The position numbers were made by a program, and so were the translations under genes. A model generated the notes under the pieces. It was not told the DNA's origin. It saw nothing but the letters and a program-made list of their open reading frames with translations, and did not search any database. Below, one piece after another: positions 7,314 through 14,262 of a stretch of DNA of 42,770 nucleotides. Position 1 is the stretch's first letter; each line of letters starts with the position of its first letter. The stretch is from CAYRVF01 sp964427535 (lineage in GTDB: Bacteria > Chloroflexota > Ktedonobacteria > Ktedonobacterales > JADMIN01): positions 1 to 42,770 of the forward strand of contig CAYRVF010000029.1 in NCBI GenBank assembly GCA_964427535.1, read 5' to 3'.

Positions 7314-7872
7314 GACGGTTCTTTCATCTGCGGCGCGACGTCGGTCGCGACGTCGGTCGCGGCATCGGCGACGATCTGCTCATCGTGCGCGAGGGCGATG
7401 GCCGCGCCGTCGGCTGAGGCGACGGCGATCTGGTAGCCGCTGCGCAGGAAGGGGAGGATGGCGAAGTCCTGCGCCAGGAGGTGGTGAATGCCGGTGGTCA
7501 TGCTGCGATGATGCACGTCGCAGAGCACGACCAGATTGGCCGGCGAGTCGACGAAGGTCATCAAGGTCGCCTCGTCGTAGACGGACGGGAAGCGCGCATG
7601 CACCTTCAGGGGATCGCAGGCGGCGGCGAGGCTGCGCTCGATGGGGTAGTGATGCGTCTCCAGGTCCTTCGCGCCCACTGGGTTCTGCGCCGGATCTGTG
7701 AGCGTGGACCGTCGCACGCCGCAGACCTCGCACGGCCGGTCCTGCTCGACGACCAGAAAATGGTGCGCCTTCGCGTATTCCGGCGTCTCCTCGCGCGGAG
7801 GATGCGGCGGGCTCAGCTCGATCCACGAGACAGCCTCATGTGTCTCGTGGACGTGTGCGAGCAGGGGGTGGG
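7310..7872 (-). CDS. HNH endonuclease-like protein, 5' end lost in assembly gap
   Basis: The visible part has CEVCGVR, then ETHHYPIERS, then PANLVVLCDVHHRS: the CxxC / HH / N / CxxxH layout of the HNH (beta-beta-alpha-metal) nuclease family. The zinc knuckle, catalytic His and following Asn are all present. The frame runs unbroken out of the N gap, so the start lies in or across the gap. Its stop overlaps the endolysin start by 4 bp. Position is odd: phage HNH genes that aid packaging usually sit next to terminase, while this one is in the lysis cluster. It may be a free-standing homing-type nuclease or a DNA-degrading late protein. Confidence 0.7.
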
Positions 7873-7972
7873 NNNNNNNNNNNNNNNNNNNNNNNNNNNN
7901 NNNNNNNNNNNNNNNNNNNNNNNNNNNNNNNNNNNNNNNNNNNNNNNNNNNNNNNNNNNNNNNNNNNNNNNN
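7873..7972. other. assembly gap (100 N)
   Basis: Exactly 100 N, a scaffolding placeholder, so the true length is unknown. It removes the 3' end of the peptidase-like gene and the 5' end of the HNH gene. Reading frames on the two sides cannot be joined reliably. Confidence 0.95.
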
Positions 7973-8301
7973 CCGTCGGCGACGATGGAGAGCCAGCCGT
8001 AGCGGCAGCCGGTGCGCTTCTCCAGCCACAAGAGCGCGCGGAGGAGCCTGGGCGCATTGGCCGCGCGTAATCGAGCGCCGGTAGGCACGAGCACGACGTC
8101 GCGCCCCTGCGGGATGGCGTGCAGCTCGACACCGGTGATGAGCGCGCCGACGCTGTGCTCGGGGTCGACGACCAGCTCGGCATGCACGACGTCGCCGTCC
8201 GTCGCCCGGCAAATGAGCCGCTCGTACCAGCGCCCGGACGTACGGAACAGCAGGACGTCGCCCGCCTGCGGCTGGAGCGGCTGGGATGGAGTCGTGCTCA
8301 T
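7973..8301 (-). CDS. permuted papain-like peptidase/amidase, 3' end lost in gap
   Basis: 109 residues are visible before the gap. GDVLLFRTSGRWYERLI followed by DVVHAELVVDP matches the N-terminal half of the permuted NlpC/P60 (YiiX/YaeF-like) fold, in which the catalytic His (VVHAE) precedes the Cys. RTGCRYGW corresponds to the KYDW-like motif of that group. The Cys itself would lie in the gap. The position beside the endolysin suggests a wall- or lipid-cleaving lysis accessory. The ATG at 8301 abuts the upstream stop codon. Confidence 0.6.
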
Positions 8302-8604
8302 TTACGCGCTCGCCTGTGCTCTCTGAGCGGCGTGGCGAGGGTGCCAGACGCACAGGAGGCGCATCTCGGGGGAGGCGCTCGCGGTGACACGGACCACATA
8401 GCCGTGGCTCGTGTGCGCGTCGGCGACGTAGCGCGCCCAGCGCGCAGGGATCGTCACCGCCGCGAACCGGCGCTGTGTGAGCGCGAACTGCACCAGGCGG
8501 AGCCAGCGGGTCGGAGTCTCGCCGGCCGGATCCTCGATGAGGCGGTCGTCGGCAAGCAGCTCGTTGTGCCCACGAATCGTAAACATGCGCGCTTCCTGCG
8601 CCAT
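8302..8604 (-). CDS. hypothetical phage protein (100 aa)
   Basis: The start MAQEARMFTIRGH at 8604 follows GGAAGGA by 9 nt; an ATG 24 nt further upstream lacks a good site. A mixed alpha/beta composition (WLRLVQFALTQRRFAAVTIP, GYVVRVTASASPEMRLLCVW), no membrane segment and no recognised domain. Its stop abuts the next start, so it is part of the late operon. Function unknown. Confidence 0.6.
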   Translation of the reverse strand: MAQEARMFTIRGHNELLADDRLIEDPAGETPTRWLRLVQFALTQRRFAAVTIPARWARYVADAHTSHGYVVRVTASASPEMRLLCVWHPRHAAQRAQASA

Positions 8605-8631
8605 GATGGTTGTTCCTTCCGCGTTCATGCC

Positions 8632-8910
8632 TCAATGCCCGGCGTGCACGTTCGAGATCAGCCAGACGATGCCGCCGATGACGACCAGCAGAATATTCCA
8701 GGCGAACATCAGCCACGGCAGCGCTCTCGGCCAGAAGGCGTCGCTCCGCGCGATGAGCGTCTGAATGGTGGCCATCGCCACCTCAAGCGCGCCGATGCGC
8801 CGCGCGTGGTCGCTGAAGCCGGTGTCGAACTTTGTCTCGATCCGCTTCAGACTTTCGAGGATGAGGTCCTCGACCTTGCTGCTCTCATCCACCGTCCCCA
8901 TGTCCCCCAT
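8632..8910 (-). CDS. small membrane protein, XhlA/holin-like (92 aa)
   Basis: Residues 10-60 form a helical, coiled-coil-like stretch (KVEDLILESLKRIETKFDTG). A single membrane segment follows (PWLMFAWNILLVVIGGIVWL), then a short tail. A coiled coil followed by one C-terminal membrane span is the XhlA (phage hemolysin/holin accessory) architecture. A second holin component would fit the position between tail and lysis genes. The similarity is by layout only. Confidence 0.6.
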   Translation of the reverse strand: MGDMGTVDESSKVEDLILESLKRIETKFDTGFSDHARRIGALEVAMATIQTLIARSDAFWPRALPWLMFAWNILLVVIGGIVWLISNVHAGH

Positions 8911-9012
8911 CCCTGGTCTTCCTCGTCAGCAGCCGCGATCCCTGCGGCCATGGTGTGTCTCTGTGTATGTCTGTCTGTCGATCGCGAGAACTCTGTCCTC
9001 GCGAATGAGCGC

Positions 9013-9041
9013 TTGCCAACTGGAAGGCGATGGCGCACAAT
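9013..9041 (+). promoter_or_regulatory. moron promoter
   Basis: TTGCCA (9013-9018), a 17-bp spacer and CACAAT (9036-9041), 29 nt upstream of the plus-strand glycosyltransferase start. It lies in a 159-bp gap that also has the hairpin TCGCGAG/CTCGCGA (8982-8988 and 8998-9004). A private promoter on the strand opposite to the late operon is typical of a lysogenically expressed moron. Confidence 0.6.
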
Positions 9042-9069
9042 AGGGCGGTCCAAGTGCGCCAGGAGGAGG

Positions 9070-10344
9070 ATGCGGGTGGTCGCCGAGGGGATCGAGAGGG
9101 GGCCGGTCGGAGCGGCGGGTCTCGCGCCGGAGACAATCACAGTCGCCGCGCTCCGCAAGGCCGGTCGCCGCGCGCTGCCATGGCGCTACGTGGTCCCGCG
9201 CGCCGTTCTGGTGTGGCTGGTATCCCGGCTCATGGACGTGGTGCTCACCGTGCTCTTCGTGCCTGGAGGCGTAACGCAGCGACTGGACGCCTGGCGGTTT
9301 TTTGACGCCCGGTTTTACCTCGTCCTCGCTCAGGTGGGCTACTCTACCGGTGCGCGGTGGGATGCGCCATTCTTCCCGCTGTATCCCCTGCTCATGCATC
9401 CGTTGGTGGTTCTGGCAGGCACACGGAGCACGCTGGCGCTGGTGATCGCACTCGCCGTGGCCAACGTCGGCACACTCGCGGCGTTCGTCTTCGTCGGCCT
9501 GCTCGCGGCACATGAAGCGCGCACCGCCTGTGCGGCGTGGCTCCCCATGCTGCTCCTGGCGGCGAGCCCATTGGCCGTGTTCCTGGCCGGGGCGTACAGC
9601 GACGGACTCTTCATCGCACTGGCTGCCTCGGCGCTACTGGCAGCCCGCCGAGGGCGGTGGGATTGGGCAGCCCTGGCGGCGGCACTGGCAAGCGTGGCCC
9701 GGCCCTTTGGCGTATTGCTGGTGCTCGCGGTGCTGGTCGAGTATGCCAGCCAGCACGCGTGGTGGTGGCGCATCCGCACACGGCAATGGAGTCGCCCGAC
9801 ACTCGCGCCGTCGCTCCTCATCGCCGCGCCCCTCGCCGCGTTGAGTCTCTACATGACTGTCCTGCAGCGTAAGTATGGCGACCCGCTGATTCTCCTGCAC
9901 GTGGAGGGGGTTCCAACATCTCAGCACTACGGCTGGGGGCATGGGCTGCGCTGGCCATGGCAGACGCTCGCGCTGGCGGGACACGAGTGGCTGACGCTCC
10001 CGCACTGGTCATGGCCCTCGGCGCATCTGCTGCTCGATCTGGTGCCAGTGCTGCTCTGTCTGGTCGTCGCCCTCATCACCGCGCGATCAGCCCCAGGTTC
10101 GTTTACCGTGCTCACACTCGGCGTGGTCCTGCTCTGTCTGGTGACACCGCTCGTACAGCCAGGATTCCCCGACCCGCTTGCCTCCGATGGACGGTATTGC
10201 TACGCCGCTGTGCCGGTGCTGCTCCAACTTGCGGGAGGGCTGCGGCGCCTCCCTCGTTGGGGTATCGTGCCGCTGGTGCTCGGCTCACTGGCACTGCAGG
10301 CGGCGCTCACCGTCTTCGTCCTGCGCGGCGGCTGGCTGGTCTAG
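9070..10344 (+). CDS. PIG-V-like membrane glycosyltransferase, phage moron (424 aa)
   Basis: It has ten or more hydrophobic segments and the PIG-V/GT-C layout: an early WRFFDARFYLVLAQVGY (acidic residue of the W..D..(W/F)Y motif), FFPLYPLLMHPL, a second loop with AGAYSDGLFIALAAS, and ASVARPFGVLLVLA. These match the bacterial PIG-V mannosyltransferase-like group, which uses lipid-linked sugars on the outer face of the membrane. The ATG at 9070 directly follows AGGAGGAGG. It is the only plus-strand gene in the late module and its stop overlaps the tail-fibre stop by 4 bp. Probable role (inference): changing the lysogen surface, for instance to exclude related phages. Confidence 0.75.
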   Translation: MRVVAEGIERGPVGAAGLAPETITVAALRKAGRRALPWRYVVPRAVLVWLVSRLMDVVLTVLFVPGGVTQRLDAWRFFDARFYLVLAQVGYSTGARWDAPFFPLYPLLMHPLVVLAGTRSTLALVIALAVANVGTLAAFVFVGLLAAHEARTACAAWLPMLLLAASPLAVFLAGAYSDGLFIALAASALLAARRGRWDWAALAAALASVARPFGVLLVLAVLVEYASQHAWWWRIRTRQWSRPTLAPSLLIAAPLAALSLYMTVLQRKYGDPLILLHVEGVPTSQHYGWGHGLRWPWQTLALAGHEWLTLPHWSWPSAHLLLDLVPVLLCLVVALITARSAPGSFTVLTLGVVLLCLVTPLVQPGFPDPLASDGRYCYAAVPVLLQLAGGLRRLPRWGIVPLVLGSLALQAALTVFVLRGGWLV

Positions 10345-12053
10345 GCGAGGCGCTTCACGACGACGCTCACGAGATCGTTGGGCGTGCCGCCAGGATCGGT
10401 ATAGGTGACCGACAACGCGCCGCCGATGGTTGCGAAGCTGAGTGGGAGGGTCGAGTAGTCGAATGGCGATGTCAGCGTTGTAGTGGTCCCGTCGAGCGCG
10501 CCAACGCTCGTCGCACCCGTACCGATGAAAGGGGAGAGGCCCATCGTGACCGCATGGCCGGGGGCGACAATCTGGAGCTTGACCTTCTGGCCTGAGGTGG
10601 GGTTGCCAACGTAGAGCGCCGCGTCAACCTCATAGAAACCCGCTGGAATCGTCGTTGAGATGAGCGTCTGCTGTGCGGTGCTCGTTATGTGCGCCTCGAA
10701 GACGCTCGCCACAATCACCGGCACCCCAAAGCCGCCGGCAGCCGGCTGCCCGCCGACGCTCGCGACCGCCACCGGGTTGATGGTGCCGTCGGCGGCGACC
10801 ACTGGATCGTGCTCGGCGATGGCCTGATTCGCCCGGCCCCGCGAGGCGTTATCGTCGAGGCGATAGTAGCGCAGCAAGCTCGGCTCGGAGAGGATCTGTG
10901 CGGCGTAGGTCGTCGCGCCGTTCGGGCCGTTCTTGCCAAGCGAATAGTGGTTCGTGATCTGGGCGGGCGTGAGCGCTGAGCTGTAGATCGCGCACTCGTC
11001 GAGCAGGCCGTTGAAGAAGTCGCCGGTGGTGTTACCCAGCACATCCGAGCCGATGGTCAGGCCATAGGTGCTGGCGACGGAGAGCGCGCCGGGCGTGAAG
11101 CTGGTGCGGGAGGCGCCGTCGACCCAGAGTGCCAGCGTCGTGCCGTCCCAGGTCGCCACGAAATGGTGCCAGGCACCCGTCGCGATGGTGTACCCCGGTC
11201 CGCTCGTGCCCCAGACCTCGGCATGCAGCGCGGCACCGTTATCGATATAGACTGCCGGCCGCACGCCATTCGAGCCCCAGCCGCCGAATGCGAGGAGTTT
11301 CTGCGTCTTGCCACTCGCGGGCAGATTCGAGGTGTTCATCCAGCCTTCGAGTGACCATGCATTGTTGCCAGTCGGCAGTCCCGTCGGCGGCGTAAGGATC
11401 TGCCCGCTCGTGCCATTGAAAAGCATGGCCGTGTCCGGGCTGCCGACCAGTGCGCCCGGCTGACCTCCTGTCACCCCACCGACGATCTGCCCGCCGTACG
11501 GCCCGCCTTGCGGTGGCTGCACGCTCACACCCGCCGTCGTCGGCAACTGGAGCTGGCCCATCAGGTCGCCAGGCAGGAGCTGCGCGAGCATCGACCGCTT
11601 ATCCGTCACGGTCAGGATGTTGCCGCTGGCGTCGGTCGTCACCTGGGCGACGGACAAGGAGTTCGCCTGGGCGCTGTGGACCGTGCCCCACGACCAGGTG
11701 CCGTCCGGGTTGAGGTCCAAGTAATAGGTCGCAGAGGCGACGCTCGTCGTGAAGGTGGACGCGGCCGGCGCCACGCGCGCGATGTCATTCTGCGACACCG
11801 AAGAGGTCGTGGCGCCGCTGCCGCTGGCGACCGTCGCGGCAGGCTGTTTGAGGTAGGCGACGCCGGCCGTCACGTCGAGCTGCGTCGCGACGCTGGTATC
11901 CTTCGTCGCGACCAGGCCGGAGAGCACGAAGGCGGAGAACAGATCCGCGTTCAGGGCGGACATCGCCGAGCGGTACGCCGATTCGAGATTGTTGAACTGC
12001 GGCGCATCGGCCGGGGTCTGGCCACTCTTCCAGGCGGTGGGAAGATACGACAT
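10341..12053 (-). CDS. tail fibre/receptor-binding protein with LamG domain (570 aa)
   Basis: The N-terminal 190 residues look like a virion-attachment domain (KSGQTPADAPQFNNLESAYR, then TYYLDLNPDGTWSWG). Residues about 205-385 form a concanavalin-like/LamG jelly roll: WSLEGWMNTSNLP, AWHHFVATWDGTTLALWVDG, FFNGLLDECAIYSSALTPAQ and ITNHYSLG, a domain that binds carbohydrate. The C-terminus is a beta-rich tip. It follows another fibre gene and meets the moron tail to tail. Probably the host-recognition protein, an interesting neighbour for a surface-modifying glycosyltransferase. Confidence 0.75.
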   Translation of the reverse strand: MSYLPTAWKSGQTPADAPQFNNLESAYRSAMSALNADLFSAFVLSGLVATKDTSVATQLDVTAGVAYLKQPAATVASGSGATTSSVSQNDIARVAPAASTFTTSVASATYYLDLNPDGTWSWGTVHSAQANSLSVAQVTTDASGNILTVTDKRSMLAQLLPGDLMGQLQLPTTAGVSVQPPQGGPYGGQIVGGVTGGQPGALVGSPDTAMLFNGTSGQILTPPTGLPTGNNAWSLEGWMNTSNLPASGKTQKLLAFGGWGSNGVRPAVYIDNGAALHAEVWGTSGPGYTIATGAWHHFVATWDGTTLALWVDGASRTSFTPGALSVASTYGLTIGSDVLGNTTGDFFNGLLDECAIYSSALTPAQITNHYSLGKNGPNGATTYAAQILSEPSLLRYYRLDDNASRGRANQAIAEHDPVVAADGTINPVAVASVGGQPAAGGFGVPVIVASVFEAHITSTAQQTLISTTIPAGFYEVDAALYVGNPTSGQKVKLQIVAPGHAVTMGLSPFIGTGATSVGALDGTTTTLTSPFDYSTLPLSFATIGGALSVTYTDPGGTPNDLVSVVVKRLA

Positions 12054-12086
12054 CCGTGTCTATCCTGTCTCTCTTGCGTGCGTGGG

Positions 12087-12701
12087 CTAGATGACGCCAT
12101 CCATCTGGAAGGTCTGGCTATCGGCGTACTGGGCGTGGGGCCACCAGATGACCGCGCGCGCGATGAGGGTGCCGCTATTGGTGACGGGGGTGGGGGAGGG
12201 ATCGGCGAACCAGCCGACCTCGACGTAGGTGCCGCTCGGCGTCGCGGTGGGGTCGCCGTAGCCGGAGATCAGCGTCTCTCCTGCGCCGCTGCCAGGTGTG
12301 GCCGCGGAGACGGCCGTGCGGTAGGCTTCCGCCTGCAGCTGCGTGTCCCCCAGGCTGGGCTGGTTGACCAGGCCGGTCCCGGCCGGGAAGCTGAACGCCG
12401 GTGTCCACGAGACGATCGGCAACGAGGTCGCACCCTGTGGCGCTCCGGAGGGCGCGACGGTCACGAAGTCGATCGAGGTCTGGTAGACGATGGCGAGCAC
12501 CTGATTGCCCGGAACCGCCGCGGCCAGCGCGTTCACCCCGAGCTGCGTGTACGCCTGCCCGGCGGTGAGTCCCCCCGAGAGGGTGCCCGTCCCCGTGCCG
12601 ATGGCGACGTAGGTCACCTGCGCCGAGGGGCCACCGATCTGCGCGCCGGCGATGAGGTTGAGGCCGACCGTGGTGTAGGTGGCGGAGGTGCCAGAGGCCA
12701 T
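12087..12701 (-). CDS. tail fibre or baseplate protein (204 aa)
   Basis: Gly/Ala/Thr-rich, beta-structured protein with an N-terminal block (TTVGLNLIAGAQIGG, then VTYVAIGTGTGTLSGG) typical of phage tail-fibre N-terminal regions with a GTG(T/S)..P. motif. Later parts read SGTYVEVGWFADPS and LIARAVIWWPHAQ. No enzymatic motif. It lies between the hub and the LamG fibre, so it probably joins the fibre to the tail tip. Confidence 0.65.
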   Translation of the reverse strand: MASGTSATYTTVGLNLIAGAQIGGPSAQVTYVAIGTGTGTLSGGLTAGQAYTQLGVNALAAAVPGNQVLAIVYQTSIDFVTVAPSGAPQGATSLPIVSWTPAFSFPAGTGLVNQPSLGDTQLQAEAYRTAVSAATPGSGAGETLISGYGDPTATPSGTYVEVGWFADPSPTPVTNSGTLIARAVIWWPHAQYADSQTFQMDGVI

Positions 12702-12762
12702 GCAGGACGTCCTTTAGTAAGCTGAGCCAGTGGCGACCAGTGGCGAAAGGAAAGTCGATGAC

Positions 12763-14250
12763 TCAGCAGACAATAACGGTGGGGCCACAGATGAGCGCGG
12801 GGCTGACGATGGGGCAGACGAGCTTGGTTGCCGTGACCGTGACGAGCGGCGTGCGCGTGAGCTGGATCTGCGAGAGGGTGGCGAGGATGGTGCCCTCCGC
12901 CTGATTCGCTGCATCGCTCACATCGCTGGCACCGTTGTTCGTCAGCAGGTTCTGGAAGAAGCTCTGCCAGCTGACGTCATACGGCGAGCCGATGCAGGTC
13001 ACGATTAGCCAGATGTTGAGGTCGTCCGTGTTGTCGGTGATCTCCACCGACCGCACGAGCATCTGCTTGGCGAGGCCGAAGTCCGTGAGGTTGACCCTGA
13101 GCAGTTGCCCCTGGGCCAACCCGGCCGGTACCCTCGTCGAGGGAGCGGCCCAGACCAGCGTCGTCATCGACTGCGCGTAGTGGGCGAGCTCGGCCTGCGC
13201 GATCTGGAAGCCGGCCGCGAGCGTATGGACTTTGCGGTTGGACTCCTTGGCCTCGACGTAGCCGCTGCCGCCACCCTCCAGCTGCTGCTGCTGAGTGATG
13301 AGCGCGGCGTTCTGCGCCAGGGCAATGACGGGATATTCGCCCTCGTAGGTGACGGTGAGCGTATCCCCCGTGCCCAGCACGGGCTCAGACGGGTCCTGGG
13401 CGAGTACGGCGTCGGAGATGGCGTAGTACCACTGCGCGCCGCCGTTCGCCCCGCCTGTGTTCTTGTTCGCGATTGTCTTGGTGACGCCGTTGACCAGGAT
13501 GCCCTTAGTGAGCCCGGTCTTCTTGTCCTTGCCAGAGATGCCCGCGACGGGATATCTGAGGGTGAACGCGCGCCGCACGCCGTCGCCGACGAACGTCTCA
13601 GTATGGACGGCTGTCTTGTCTTTGCCGCCGACCAGGAACTGCCGATTGCGATATTGGCGGTTGCCCCAGGCGACGCTCAGCTTGTCGTCCTGCGAGACCT
13701 GGGTGCCGTCGAGCACGAACGGCGCCGTGAGCCCGCCGTACGGCTGGAACCACAGTACCTTGTTCTCGTCGATCTGCCACCAGAAGCCGCACTGCTGCGC
13801 AAGCCAGTCCAGACACGCCGAGACCTGCTCGCCGTTCCAGATCACCTCGGGGATGGTGATGCCCGCCGCGATCGGGCCGAGGGTCACACCTTCCGCCTGC
13901 AGATAGTTCTGCCACAACGACTGGACGATCGTGCCCGCGGGCGCGCTGAGGTAGCTCTGGAAGGCCAGCCGCTTATCGGCGCAGTAGTGGTTGTCCATGC
14001 ACGTCACGGCATGGTACAGGTAGGGGGCCTTGCCCGGCTTGGTGGTCTGACTCGTGTCGACGAAGCCAGCGTAGCGCTTCGTCCCGCCGTCGTCGTAGAT
14101 CTGGACCTGTGTCCCCTGCTCCCAGTGGACACCCGTGCCGGTTCGCGCGGTGAAGGTGCACTGCGAGCGCTGGCCGATCTCGTTCGTGACGTCGAGCGTG
14201 CCCGCCTGCACCTGCACCACCGCGCCCCCGACTTTGACCGTATAGCTCAC
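12763..14250 (-). CDS. tail tip/baseplate hub protein (495 aa)
   Basis: The GTG at 14250 follows AGGAG by 9 nt. The N-terminal part (ISxE-like DVTNEIGQRSQCTFTARTG, then GTQVQIYDDGGTKRYAGFVD) is the OB-like domain common to gp27/gpD-type hub proteins, followed by KAPYLYHAVTCMDNHYCADK and CLDWLAQQCGFWWQID. The latter is a known feature of siphophage tail proteins encoded right after the tape measure. It has an unusually hydrophobic, Cys-bearing C-terminus (ALICGPTVIVC). It would form the hub that opens the tail at infection. Confidence 0.7.
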   Translation of the reverse strand: MSYTVKVGGAVVQVQAGTLDVTNEIGQRSQCTFTARTGTGVHWEQGTQVQIYDDGGTKRYAGFVDTSQTTKPGKAPYLYHAVTCMDNHYCADKRLAFQSYLSAPAGTIVQSLWQNYLQAEGVTLGPIAAGITIPEVIWNGEQVSACLDWLAQQCGFWWQIDENKVLWFQPYGGLTAPFVLDGTQVSQDDKLSVAWGNRQYRNRQFLVGGKDKTAVHTETFVGDGVRRAFTLRYPVAGISGKDKKTGLTKGILVNGVTKTIANKNTGGANGGAQWYYAISDAVLAQDPSEPVLGTGDTLTVTYEGEYPVIALAQNAALITQQQQLEGGGSGYVEAKESNRKVHTLAAGFQIAQAELAHYAQSMTTLVWAAPSTRVPAGLAQGQLLRVNLTDFGLAKQMLVRSVEITDNTDDLNIWLIVTCIGSPYDVSWQSFFQNLLTNNGASDVSDAANQAEGTILATLSQIQLTRTPLVTVTATKLVCPIVSPALICGPTVIVC

Positions 14251-14262
14251 GTCGGACGGCTC

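Noticed and set aside
7310..8716. One long reading frame of 468 codons through the N gap
   Set aside because: It only exists because 100 N keeps the frame by chance. The part left of the gap is a real HNH gene, while the part right of it is Arg/Ala-rich and antisense in frame to better genes.
8119..9069. N-terminal extension of the plus-strand glycosyltransferase
   Set aside because: The extension is Arg/His/Asp-rich and overlaps three minus-strand genes. A good promoter and ribosome-binding site point to the ATG at 9070.
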